DNA from: CAWGCA01 sp963820955
GTDB taxonomy: Bacteria; Pseudomonadota; Gammaproteobacteria; Chromatiales; Chromatiaceae
Reading direction: 5' to 3'
Length of the DNA: 64,000 bases
Assembly: GCA_963820955.1 (NCBI GenBank)
Contig: CAWGCA010000037.1
Span: 62,001-126,000, forward strand
The position numbers and the translations under genes were made by a program. The notes under the pieces are model-generated. The model had not been told where the DNA came from. It did no database searches and saw nothing but the letters and a program-made list of their open reading frames with translations. Shown here piece after piece: positions 36,651-45,504 of this stretch (position 1 is the first letter of the stretch; every line of letters starts with the position of its first letter).

Positions 36651-36868
36651 CAGTGCTGTCCCATTGACCTCCAACCGTCATGCCGGACTTGATCCGGCAT
36701 CCAGTGAACGCATAGAAAAACCTGGATTCCGGACAAGTGCTTCGCACTTTCCGGAATGACGAACATCAGTGTTCAAATTCATGTCTATGCCGCAACTAAT
36801 CACTATGGAAGAGCTGTCGTATCAATGCGTTCCAGTTATATGTAACGCAATTTAATGGGACAGCACTG
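36651..36868. repeat. 218-bp MITE, copy 2, with 9-bp target duplication
   Basis: Same element as 17811-18028, with four base differences (about 98 % identity). Its 17-bp terminal repeats have one mismatch. It is flanked by the perfect 9-base direct repeat TAGTTATGC (36642-36650 and 36869-36877). It lies just 5' of a histidine phosphatase remnant. Confidence 0.9.
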
Positions 36869-36877
36869 TAGTTATGC

Positions 36878-37169
36878 CTATCGGTCAAGTGCTCACCAAT
36901 GAATGTTGCCGGTGTTACCAAACAGCTGAACTGGCGTTCGGGAAATATGAGTTATGGCTGCCGTTGAACTCTTTTTCGAGGACTACTCCACCAGCGATGA
37001 ACAGACCCGGACAGTACTTGAGTGCATCAGAACCCTCATGGGGCAACAAAACCTGGTGCTGATGACCCATCAGGTCAGGATCACCGCCCTGACCGGCGGG
37101 ATCGTATCCCAGGGTGAGGCTGTGGTGGTGCGTCCCGATCATGCTGACGGACAGCGGGTTTTGGGGTAA
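36878..37169 (+). pseudogene. Histidine phosphatase (phosphoglycerate-mutase-like) remnant
   Basis: Two frames joined near 36960 read MPIGQVLTNECCRCYQTAEL-AFGKYELW then LFFEDYSTSDEQTRTVLECI, LVLMTHQVRITALTGGIVSQ and GEAVVVRPDHADG. This is the C-terminal half of a SixA/PGM-type phosphatase, with the second catalytic His in MTHQV. The N-terminal RHG active-site half is absent, and a one-base shift splits the rest. The MITE sits at its 5' border, but sequence upstream of the MITE does not continue the gene, so truncation came first. Confidence 0.75.
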
Positions 37170-37292
37170 CATCGATTTCGATTGAGAGCGCCGGCCGGCC
37201 GCGCGGTGACTGCAAGCGCCGCTTGAGCGACAGGCGGGTATCTAACTATCTTCTGCCTGGAGAGCAACGCTGCCGGCAGACTGGAAATCATA

Positions 37293-38528
37293 TTGAAGTC
37301 GGACCCACAGCCGGTTGGCCCCGCGCGGGAAGCAACTGCCGACAGGCTTTTCCTGGCCGGGTGTTTCCCGCAGGCAGTCGCCATCTACCAGAAGGTGCTT
37401 GAGCACGAGCCCGGCCGGCTGGATATCCGGGCCCGGCTGGGACGCCTGGCTCTGTTCCAAAACGATCCCGGACAGGCGGTCACGCACCTGGCCTCGGTGT
37501 TAAACAACGGGCTGCGTTCCAGGGTTCACTGGGGCATGCTGGCCGATGCCTACCTGGCTAAAGGAGAACAGGGTTCCGCCGCGCTCTGTTACGAAAATGC
37601 CGGGCGAACCGCCCTGGCCGGCACCCTGGCCGTTCTGAACAACCGGGAACTCTGCCGCATCGAAGGCGCTTCTGGTGCTTGTGAATTCGAGTGGCTGTCG
37701 GAGTCACCCCTGCCTTTGATCCAGGCGGAGATCAACGGAATCCCCCTCAATCTGCTGGTAGACACTGCAGCAGGCGATTTGGTGCTGGACGAGAAGGCAG
37801 CCATAGCCGCCGGAATACCCCATGGTGGCCGGGAGACGCGCTATTTCGCCGGCGGGCTGCCCGCCCTGGTAACCTACGGTCATGTCGAAAATCTGCAGCT
37901 GGGTTCCCTTGCGGTACACGACCTGTTGACCCAGATTCTGGACCTGCAGGCCAGGTTTAGCGGCTATTCCCCGCTGTTGCCGGTGCATGGCATTGTCGGC
38001 ATCGCGCTCCTGTCCCGTTTCCTCACGGTGCTGGATTTCGACCGGCGCGTTTTGCGCCTGGACCGGCAGCCCCAGCGTCTGCACCCCGGGCAGGCGGGTG
38101 CGGCCCTGGGAGAATTCCCGTTCTGGATCGTCGACAACCATTTCCCGGTCGTGCGCGTGGAGGCGCCTGACACGGAGTCCGGCATGTGGGTCATCGATAG
38201 TGGCATGGCCGGCGCTGCGTTTGCGATCGACTCCTCCGCCGAGGCCGCCGGCTTGGCGTCACGGGCCGGGGAGGCGGAGGCGGGGGTCGGCGGAGGAGGC
38301 GCCGTCCAGGGAGAACGGCTCATTTTGCCCAGTCTGCGGCTGGGTCCTCTTATCCGCCGCAATGTGGAAGGAATTGCATTGGAGAAATTTCCGCTGCAAG
38401 ACCGTTTCGGGTTCAGGACGATCGGTCTCCTCGGCTGCGAATTTTTTCATGGCGCGGTAATGGCGCTGAATTTCTCCAGCATGACCATCGCCCTTAGCCA
38501 ACCGGAATCAGGCCCTCGGACGGCCTGA
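37293..38528 (+). CDS. TPR-linked retropepsin-like aspartic protease
   Basis: A 411-residue protein starting at TTG 37293. Residues 13-115 form tetratricopeptide-like helices (LFLAGCFPQAVAIYQKVLEH, LAKGEQGSAALCYENAGRTA). Two aspartic-protease halves follow: LNLLVDTAAGDLVLDEKAAI (catalytic-type D156-T-A-A-G) and MWVIDSGMAGAAFAID (D303-S-G), about 147 residues apart. This is the layout of a fused, two-domain retropepsin-like (clan AA) enzyme rather than the usual dimer. There is no signal peptide. The DNA is distinctly more GC-rich than its neighbours. It ends in a strong terminator. Protease activity is inferred; the first motif has Ala where Gly is usual (DTA rather than DTG). Confidence 0.75.
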   Translation: MKSDPQPVGPAREATADRLFLAGCFPQAVAIYQKVLEHEPGRLDIRARLGRLALFQNDPGQAVTHLASVLNNGLRSRVHWGMLADAYLAKGEQGSAALCYENAGRTALAGTLAVLNNRELCRIEGASGACEFEWLSESPLPLIQAEINGIPLNLLVDTAAGDLVLDEKAAIAAGIPHGGRETRYFAGGLPALVTYGHVENLQLGSLAVHDLLTQILDLQARFSGYSPLLPVHGIVGIALLSRFLTVLDFDRRVLRLDRQPQRLHPGQAGAALGEFPFWIVDNHFPVVRVEAPDTESGMWVIDSGMAGAAFAIDSSAEAAGLASRAGEAEAGVGGGGAVQGERLILPSLRLGPLIRRNVEGIALEKFPLQDRFGFRTIGLLGCEFFHGAVMALNFSSMTIALSQPESGPRTA

Positions 38529-38602
38529 ACGGACCCTTCTCTATCAGATCAAACACCGCCCGACTTTCCTATCAGCGATGGAAGCGCAAGGTGTCCGTGC
38601 GT

Positions 38603-38640
38603 TGGGTGGCGTCAACTTTATGTGACGCCACCCAGTTTTT
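38603..38640 (+). terminator. Strong intrinsic terminator of the protease gene
   Basis: TGGGTGGCGTCA and TGACGCCACCCA form a perfect 12-bp stem around an 8-base loop, followed by GTTTTT. The stop codon of the convergent LOV gene (38618-38620) lies in the loop, and the right arm encodes the LOV protein's last residues. Confidence 0.8.
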
Positions 38641-39076
38641 GAATCATTGCGTTCAACTGCTTCAGTTCTTTCTCCGCTTCGACCTGATCGGTGATGTCGT
38701 ACTGAATTCCGAGGTAGTAGATGATGCGGCCTTCCCGGTCATACAACGGCCGGATGGAAAACTGGTTGTAGAAAAGCGTACCGTCTTTCTTGTAATTTCG
38801 CAGAGTAACGGTGACAGACTTATGTTCACGTATCGCCTCGCGGATTTGCTCGATACCCGGCTGGTCGCGATCCTTGCCCTGCAGAAACCGGCAGTTAGAG
38901 CCGAGGATTTCGTCTCGATTGTAACCTGTGATCAACTCGAATGCTTCATTGGCATAAACGATCGGATTGTCCTCCTGATCCGGGTCTGAGAGCGTTATAC
39001 CGTTTATGCAAGTATCCAGTATTTGAGAAAGCACGAATGGGATCATGCCTTCTTCTTTAGTGACAACGAATTCCAT
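38618..39076 (-). CDS. Short LOV blue-light photoreceptor
   Basis: A 152-residue single-domain protein with GGAG 8 bases before ATG. Residues 15-135 are a PAS/LOV core: NPIVYANEAFELITGYNRDE, then GSNCRFLQG with the photo-adduct cysteine C62, then VTLRNYKKDGTLFYNQFSIR and IIYYLGIQYDITDQ with the FMN-contacting Gln. GxNCRFLQ is diagnostic for flavin-binding LOV rather than generic PAS domains. The C-terminal helix (EAEKELKQLNAMIQKL) would dimerise, as in the short LOV proteins of Pseudomonas putida. No output domain is attached. The IS derivative at 39157 lies 80 bases upstream and may disturb its promoter. Confidence 0.9.
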   Translation of the reverse strand: MEFVVTKEEGMIPFVLSQILDTCINGITLSDPDQEDNPIVYANEAFELITGYNRDEILGSNCRFLQGKDRDQPGIEQIREAIREHKSVTVTLRNYKKDGTLFYNQFSIRPLYDREGRIIYYLGIQYDITDQVEAEKELKQLNAMIQKLGGVT

Positions 39077-39156
39077 TGAATTATCTCCGGGTTGACTTAT
39101 GAGCGCGTCGGACCGCGCGGAATCTCAGCTTCGATCAGGTCTTTTATATTGCGTAC

Positions 39157-39915
39157 TGTCCTGGTCCACCGAATCTTTGTCCTTTAGATCGGACGGCCAT
39201 TAGCCGAAAAAAGCCAGTTGTGGCGCTTCTTTGAAAGATCCGTCCAACCGTTGTTACCCCCAGATGCAATCCTGCCCGACACAGCGTCTCGGCAATCTTG
39301 ACCTTGCCCATGCTGGGGCTTAGGGCTTTCAGCCATTGTACGATGTAGCGCACAAATTCAGGAAACTTGTTAACCGACTCACGCGTTTGCAGCAGGGCAT
39401 TGGGGCCTTTCTGATCGATGCGTTTCACCCAGCATGCAATCGTGGCGACGTCAGAAAAAATGTATCGGCCGTCTGCTTCAGCGACCAGCCCCGGACCGCG
39501 CGAAGCTCAAGAATGGCCAGGCGCTCGAGGGGCCCGTAATGTGGGCGACGCTGAGGTGGGATTTGTGCAGCGCGGGCGTCCTTGGTGCGGAGTTCCTCTC
39601 GCAGCAATGTACACTCTTCGTGAAGGTGATCGTTCTGCGCCGCAAGCCTCACCCGGGCATTGATGCTGTCAGCGGCCCGGGCACGTGGGTAGACGATGCA
39701 GTAATGCGCCAACGAGAAAACATAGATTGCTACCGACCTCACGCACTCCTGCCAGCTCTTGGGAAGAGGAATTCGTGGCGATTGCGGTTTGGCGAACATT
39801 TTGGATACCTGAAAACGACTGCTTGAGGATTCTCTGTCCAAGAATACAATAAAGACAATGAATTCAGAAGGCTATGATCAGATTGGCAGGCACAGAGATT
39901 CGGCGGACCACCACA
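39157..39915 (-). mobile_element. 759-bp deletion derivative of an integrase-type IS, copy 2
   Basis: Nearly identical to 15828-16584, with the same internal deletion and the same T6 frame change. The left end is TGTCCTGGTCCACCGAATC; the right end is the diverged TTCGGCGGACCACCACA. The minus strand has a 138-codon frame (39425-39841) with the coiled and helix-turn-helix part and a second frame (39144-39428) with the following helices; no DDE domain. No target duplication is evident. Confidence 0.75.
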
Positions 39916-40095
39916 CCCGCACTGCACAAATGGTAGCCCGACCTTAATCTGCAGAGAAGCATGCGGATGTGTACGGTGCCGCGCTGCAGTGATAAAATCT
40001 TTGAAATGGGTCTTCGCCTTTGCTGAGTACCTCCCATACCCGCGCGGTGCGCAAGTTGATTTCACGCCGAAAAACGACAGCTACGCCCACTAATT

Positions 40096-41574
40096 ATGCC
40101 ACAACCCTTATCCCTATCCCGTGCCGCCAAGCTGGCTGGAGTCACGCGCAGCGAGTTGCAGGAAACCCTGCGACAGAGCGGCTTGAACATGTTAGAAGGC
40201 AAGATCGCGATCGGCGATTTGTTGTCCCTGTACCCCAAGATCGACCTCGACAGGGATCCGGTATTCGAACGGATAGAGCGCATCAAGGAGACGGCGCGGC
40301 CAAAGCGTGAATACAGCGACGGCTGGATTCCGCAACCAGACGTGTTGTTGGCGCGACTCAAGGAGATGCAGTCAGTGCTCGTCCTCACCAAGGCGGCCTT
40401 GAATCGCGGAGAGGTGCTGTTCGAGAAAATCTCGCAGCACCTGGAGGAGATCAGCGCGAGCGCCGAGCCGGCGACGCGCACACGGTTGGATGCCTTGCGC
40501 GAGAGCCTGATCGCCAGCCTGGAAGCACCCTCCCTTGGGGTAGACGCGCGCGCGGAGATCTTCGCTCGGGATACCTTCCTGAAGCTGCTGGCCGCCAAAG
40601 TGAAGCTCAAGCCGAGCGGTCATGAATATATTGTCGAGGGCAAAGAGTGCCTGCTCGATGCCGCCCTGCGCGCCGGGCTGCATATGGACTACGGCTGCTC
40701 CAGCGGCAACTGCGGCGCCTGCAAGTGCCGTATTGTTGCGGGCCGGGCGACCCGTTTACGCGAGCACGATTACGTCCTCAGTGCTCATGAGCAGGAGGAC
40801 GGCTATATCCTCGCCTGCTCATGGACCGCCGCCACCGACCTGGTGATCGAGGCTCACGAGGCGACCAGCCCGGCACAGCTCCCGGCGCAGGAGGTTCGCG
40901 CCACCGTGCAACGCATCGAGCACCTGGGCCCCGAGGGTGCGCTGCTGCACTTGAAAACGCCCGGCACGCGCTCCCTGCGTTTCATGTCCGGTCAGACCGT
41001 GCGCCTGACCAACGAGGACGGGGCCAGCCGGATCTATCCGGTCGCCTCCTGTGCCTGTGACGTTGGACATCTGCTGTTTCTGATCCGGCGCCGGGCCAAT
41101 GACGACTTCGGCCAGTCGGTGCTCACCGACAACATCATTGGCCAGATGGTCCTTATTGAAGGTCCGCACGGTAATTTCGTGCTGCAGGAAGACGACATCG
41201 CGCCCTGTGTGCTGATCGCAGCCGGCGAGGGCATCGGGTACGTCAAGAGCCTGCTGGAGCACGCGATCGCCATCGACAATGCGGATTGGCTGCACGTCTA
41301 CCTGGTGCACGAGCCGGCCTGGGGCGACAAGGTTCTCAACCTGTTCGGATCTTGGGAGGACGCCTTGGACAATTTCCGTTTGACCAAGCTACCGCAGCAA
41401 ACCGACGCGCCCACGCTCTATGCGCTGTTGCAACAAGATCATCCCGATTTGGACAAGTGCCATCTATATGTTGCCGGGCCGGACGAGCTGGTCGGTCCGC
41501 TGGCCCGAACGTTTACGGTCAATGGCGAAGGCGCAGCAAGTCACACGACCATGCGCGTCATTGCCGTGGAGTGA
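40096..41574 (+). CDS. Ferredoxin-NAD(P)H reductase-like protein with 2Fe-2S domain
   Basis: A 492-residue multi-domain electron-transfer protein. Residues 1-45 look like a small helix-turn-helix-type cap (LSRAAKLAGVTRSELQETLR); residues 70-165 are helical. Residues 170-255 are a plant-type [2Fe-2S] ferredoxin: YGCSSGNCGACKCR (C201, C206, C209) with the fourth Cys in YILACSW. Residues 265-370 are the FAD barrel (LRFMSGQTVRLTN, RIYPVASCACD in place of RxYS) and the rest the NAD(P) half (VLIAAGEGIGYVKSLLEHAI). The order 2Fe-2S then FNR resembles phenol hydroxylase reductase and CDP-glucoseen reductase. No oxygenase gene is adjacent, so the electron acceptor is unknown. Confidence 0.85.
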   Translation: MPQPLSLSRAAKLAGVTRSELQETLRQSGLNMLEGKIAIGDLLSLYPKIDLDRDPVFERIERIKETARPKREYSDGWIPQPDVLLARLKEMQSVLVLTKAALNRGEVLFEKISQHLEEISASAEPATRTRLDALRESLIASLEAPSLGVDARAEIFARDTFLKLLAAKVKLKPSGHEYIVEGKECLLDAALRAGLHMDYGCSSGNCGACKCRIVAGRATRLREHDYVLSAHEQEDGYILACSWTAATDLVIEAHEATSPAQLPAQEVRATVQRIEHLGPEGALLHLKTPGTRSLRFMSGQTVRLTNEDGASRIYPVASCACDVGHLLFLIRRRANDDFGQSVLTDNIIGQMVLIEGPHGNFVLQEDDIAPCVLIAAGEGIGYVKSLLEHAIAIDNADWLHVYLVHEPAWGDKVLNLFGSWEDALDNFRLTKLPQQTDAPTLYALLQQDHPDLDKCHLYVAGPDELVGPLARTFTVNGEGAASHTTMRVIAVE

Positions 41575-41762
41575 GCACAGCGTTACTGTCAACTTATCCG
41601 AACCTGTGCGTCTCGAATTCGTAATTTTCTCTCGAAAAAGCCTCATTTCACACGCTTGACGCTTGCTATCAGCTTACCCTAACCCTGTGATCCGCAACTA
41701 TTGTCGCACCAGGTCATTCGGCGATCACTGACTCCTGTCGTCAGGCATTCCCGACAGTGGGA

Positions 41763-42487
41763 TCAATGCGATGTACGTCCGGAACCACAGCAATGTCTGT
41801 ATTTCTTTCCGCTCCCACAAGGGCAAGGCGCATTGCGCCCCACCTTCGGCTCTCCTGCCGCTCTCTTGGGATGTGAAGAAGCCACGGTTTTCCCTGCGCC
41901 TTCTCGATAAGGTAACCAATACGCATGTATAGCGTGGACCGTCGGTTCAATTTTGCTGGACCACTGCGCATGCAGCGCCGCCTCGTCCTCCGCCGCATCC
42001 AGTTCTGCCCAGCCTTCCGGTGTGGCAAATAGCTGGAAGGGCCGCAGGATGGCGGGCTTCTCATCCAGTAACGGCTGCCAGAGCCAAGGCAATCCTTGCA
42101 GGAAACCACTACACCATTCGTCGACGATGGTGTAGGTCTTCCTTCCACCTCGCGGATATAGAAGGTTGGGCTAAATTTCTCGGGCGCGATTTCAAAGATC
42201 ATGAGCACCGAGTTGTAGAACCGCATGATGAGATTGAAACCGCTCGAAGATCTTGATGGAGGGAACTCTGGCATCGAATCTTCTGGATCACCGCCAAAGA
42301 CACGCGGCAACCACTGTGCTGGTGTCACTGTCACCGGCCCAATCGCGATTGCCGTGAGAAAACCTTCGACGGTTACGGCGAGCATGCACTCTTCGGACAG
42401 ATCGTCGGAGAGGAGCAAGTCATCGAGTTTCCCTAACTCGTCGTCGCTGAGCGGCTCCATGATCTGTGGCTCCGGTCGTTTAGCCAT
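41763..42487 (-). pseudogene. UPF0149/YecA-type protein with SEC-C tail, frameshifted
   Basis: From ATG 42487 the minus strand reads MEPLSDDELGKLDDLLLSDD and VEGFLTAIAIGPVTVTPAQW, the YecA/YgfB opening. Near 42145 the frame shifts by one base: the continuation IVDEWCSGFLQGLPWLWQPL, ATPEGWAELDAAEDE and the zinc-binding SEC-C motif VGRNAPCPCGSGKKYRHCCG is in another frame. All domains survive around a single shift, so the loss is recent (or a sequencing error). The start lies right beside the IS at 42500. Its last 240 bases are duplicated at 45058-45300. SEC-C tails bind zinc and contact SecB or ribosomes in relatives. Confidence 0.8.
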
Positions 42488-42499
42488 GGGCGATCCAGA

Positions 42500-43730
42500 C
42501 TGAAAGGCTCAAGCGGCCTCAAGCCGGTAATCGTTATGCAGTACACTCAGCACAGGGTGTGAACTCACCCTCTGGTTTACAGCGATTCGATGACGCGTCG
42601 ATTGGTGTCGAGCTGGAAGGTATTCTGGTGGACTCGGGATACCAGGACCCAGCGACATATGCGGGCGTGACTGGTTGTAACAACCAGCCCATTTTTTCAC
42701 GATACGATGTAAGTGCGATCTGCTCAATGGGATCAGAAAGTCCAGGCACTCGCGCCTTAGGGTCCCAATGACCCGCTCGCAAAAGCAATTGGGTGCGATG
42801 AGGACTCCGGTAGGGACTTTTAAGAACACGCAATCCCAGGTTTCGAATGGATTTATCCAAATCGGCAGAAAAGATGCAGTCGCGATCATGAATGAGGAAC
42901 CGATAGGTATGATCCGATGGGATCGCTTCGCGAAGCCGTTGCTGTGTCCATGCCGCCGTTGGGTGATCGGTGACATTGGTATGTATCAGTTTTCGCGTTT
43001 CAATCTCGATGATTACAAACACATAGAGAAACTTGAATTTCGCTGTAACCACGGTCAGAAAATCACAGGCAACGATTGCCTTGGCATGATTGGCCACGAA
43101 GGTGGACCAGCGCTGATCGCCACGCGGTTGTCCCTTTGGGCGTTTTGGCATGTACTTACGAATGGTACGCGGTGAGATCCGGATCCCGAGTTTGAACAAG
43201 AGTTCATTGGCGATACGCTCCTCTCCCCAGCCAATATTGTCTCGCGCCATCTCTCGGATGAGCGCGCGTAGTTCCGGCGGTATCGGTGGCCGGCCTGGCC
43301 GTGACTTCCATCGCCAGAACAGCCGAAAACCCTGACGATGCCAGCCGATGAATGTTTTCGGTGTGACATTCACCAGTGCACCCTTCCACGCGAATACGCG
43401 TGAGAGTAGCACCAGTATAAATCGGGATACGTTGTCGAAGCTTCGCGGTGCGACTTTACGCTCTTGGTAAAAAGCGAGCTGTTTTCGGAGGAATAGATTC
43501 TCAGCCGCCAAGGCGGTACGGGATCGCGCACACAAGGCAATAAAATGCACGCCATTGGTGAAGAGTGCACGAGCGAGACAGGCATTTTTTTCCTAACATA
43601 TTGAAGAATTTGGATATAATGTCCATTCCCTCGGCATACACCGACCCATCAACGCTTGGCTAACCCGCATACTCAAACCAGCGAAACTGTGCCGTCGGGG
43701 AATAAATGCAGAGCACAAGGGTATGATTGT
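42500..43730 (-). mobile_element. Insertion sequence with integrase-core transposase
   Basis: An element of about 1.2 kb whose right end region (43550-43730) is also found at 12120-12345. Exact ends could not be fixed because no clear terminal inverted repeats were seen. It separates the YecA pseudogene from the cation channel gene. Confidence 0.6.
42509..43550 (-). pseudogene. Integrase-core (DDE) transposase with a C-terminal frameshift
   Basis: Starting at 43550, MHFIALCARSRTALAAENLF begins a 300-residue transposase. It has the helix-turn-helix part (WHRQGFRLFWRWKSRPGRPP), IGWGEERIANELLFKLGIRI, first Asp in IVACDFLTVVTAKFKFLYVF and second Asp in FLIHDRDCIFSA. Near 42800 the frame shifts by one base; the other frame (42509-42976) carries NCFCERVIGTLRRECLDFLI with the catalytic Glu and SRPHMSLGPGIPSPP. 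One indel therefore separates the third catalytic residue from the first two. Confidence 0.8.
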
Positions 43731-43863
43731 ATTCGGACTATAGCCTGAAGCAGTTGGGCTGGTACTATCTAACGTGCCTCACTGCCATTTTTTCTTCATA
43801 AGAATGTGTTGATTCAGAGCACCGCTTTGCTATAGTTCCGCCGCATAAAGCTCAGGTGAACCC

Positions 43864-44664
43864 ATGAATACCGATTCTCTACAGGCAACATTCTATCGTG
43901 TTCGCAGCAACAAGGCCTTTGAACTTTTTGTTGTCTTCGTCATTATCTTCTCGGCCCTGGTAATAGGCGCCAAGACCTATGATATGCCGCCCACCTTTAT
44001 CCAGGTGGCGCACTGGCTTGACTGGGGCATTACCTTTTTCTTTCTGACTGAGATCACGATTCGATTCCTTGGCGAGGAGCGAAAGCGAGACTTCTTCAAG
44101 AGCGGATGGAATATCTTCGACACCCTGATCGTCACGATTAGCCTGATTCCGATTCAGGACAGCGAGATGGCAGTGATTGGTCGACTGATCCGCATCTTCC
44201 GTGTATTGCGTATGGTCTCGATCATCCCCGAGCTGCGCATGCTCATGAACTCGCTGATTAAGGCGCTGCCGCAGCTGGGTTATATTTTGCTGCTGATGTT
44301 TATCATCTTCTATATTTACGCCGCTATTGGCTCGACCTTCTTTGCAGCAATCAATCCTGTTCTCTGGGGAGATATCACCATCTCCATGCTGACTCTGTTC
44401 CGGGTAATGACCTTCGAGGACTGGACCGACGTGATGTACGAGACCTTGGCAGTACATGGCTGGAGCTGGGCCTATTATCTAAGCTTTATTTTCTTTACTG
44501 CCTTTGCATTTCTCAACATGGTGATTGGTATTGTGGTCAACGTGATGAACGAAGAGCATGAGCGCATGCGGGAACTGGAAAAGGCGGAAGAGTATGTCAC
44601 TCTGGAATCTCTGAGCAGGCAACTGACCGAGATGAAACGGCTACTGGAGCAACAAAGTCGCTAA
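43864..44664 (+). CDS. Voltage-gated cation channel, single-domain (NaChBac/CavAb type)
   Basis: A 266-residue six-helix channel subunit that would form a homotetramer. S4 is RLIRIFRVLRMVSIIPELR, with positive charges at R107, R110, R113 and R116 every third residue. The pore helix and selectivity filter read FRVMTFEDWTDVMYE; the filter T183-F-E-D-W-T-D189 carries three acidic residues, unlike the TLESWSM of sodium channels and close to the acid-rich filter of calcium-selective CavAb. S6 (FLNMVIGIVVNVMNEEHERM) leads into a C-terminal coiled coil (TLESLSRQLTEMKRLLEQQ), typical of bacterial channels. Calcium permeation is inference. Confidence 0.9.
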   Translation: MNTDSLQATFYRVRSNKAFELFVVFVIIFSALVIGAKTYDMPPTFIQVAHWLDWGITFFFLTEITIRFLGEERKRDFFKSGWNIFDTLIVTISLIPIQDSEMAVIGRLIRIFRVLRMVSIIPELRMLMNSLIKALPQLGYILLLMFIIFYIYAAIGSTFFAAINPVLWGDITISMLTLFRVMTFEDWTDVMYETLAVHGWSWAYYLSFIFFTAFAFLNMVIGIVVNVMNEEHERMRELEKAEEYVTLESLSRQLTEMKRLLEQQSR

Positions 44665-45057
44665 AGACGGTTTTATTTACCTGTGGATGGCGAATGGGCG
44701 AGTAGCCCAGGCTGGTATCCAGCCACCTGCCCAAGCCATCGCATGGCGCGTTGAACATATCGACCCCGCTTCCGGTATTTCCGCGCGACCCACTTCACCA
44801 AGTGCTGTCCTGGCCCACTGGATCTTTGCCATTGAGATCGGACGGCCATTAGCCGAAAAAAGCCGGCACTAGTTGGCCATTTTCACAACACAAATGCGGT
44901 TAAATGTCCCTGCAGCCGAATCGGGGCGCGATGAGTGCATAATCCTGCAATCGGGGCCAACAGACACCGCCGATGTCGACACCTACCAACGCACAGGACT
45001 ATGCCACGCGCCTCAAAGCAACGACTGGAAGGTGTTTCCGACCCCGATAATTACGTT
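44665..45057. other. Intergenic region with an IS end fragment
   Basis: After the channel gene there is no convincing gene. Bases 44806-44871 (TGTCCTGGCCCACTGGATC … GGCCATTAGCCGAAAAAAGC) match the left end of the IS derivative at 15828. The remaining DNA has no recognised content. Confidence 0.5.
44806..44871. mobile_element. Solo left-end fragment of the 15828-type IS
   Basis: The first 66 bases match the left end of the 757-bp derivative (TGTCCTGG…CCACTGGATC versus CCACCGAATC, then GATCGGACGGCCATTAGCC). The rest of the element is absent. Confidence 0.65.
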
Positions 45058-45300
45058 GTGATCCGCAATTATTATCGCGCAGGTCATTCGGCGATCACTG
45101 ACTCCTGTCGTCAGACATTCCCGAAAGTGGGATCAATGGGATGTACGTCCGGAACCACGGCAATGTTTGTATTTCTTTCCGCTCCCACAAGGACAAGGCG
45201 CATTGCGCCCCACCTTTGGCTCTCCTGCCGCTCTCTTGGGATGTGAAGAAGCCACGGTTTTGCCAGCGTCTTCTCGATAAGGTAACCAATACGCATCTAT
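45058..45300 (-). repeat. Duplicate of the YecA gene 3' end
   Basis: About 240 bases match 41686-41935 at roughly 90 % identity and include the SEC-C tail (VGRNAPCPCGSGKKYKHC, the next Cys changed to Arg) and 3' flank. Upstream of the match the frame runs into unrelated sequence, so this is a gene fragment, not a gene. Confidence 0.75.
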
Positions 45301-45504
45301 GCGGTGTCCATGTAAGAGGTTTCCGGCGGTTTCGTTACCTCCGCGATCGCGCCGATTGCTACTGGCGAACGACAGTTGCCGAGTGGGAGTTTCAACCACC
45401 GAGAGAACGCACCTTTTCAAGGCGCGCTGAAACATGCAGGCTAGGCAATGCTCCTATAAGTTCCTGTACAATGTGCTGACTGAAACAGTAGTGTCACCAA
45501 CCCC

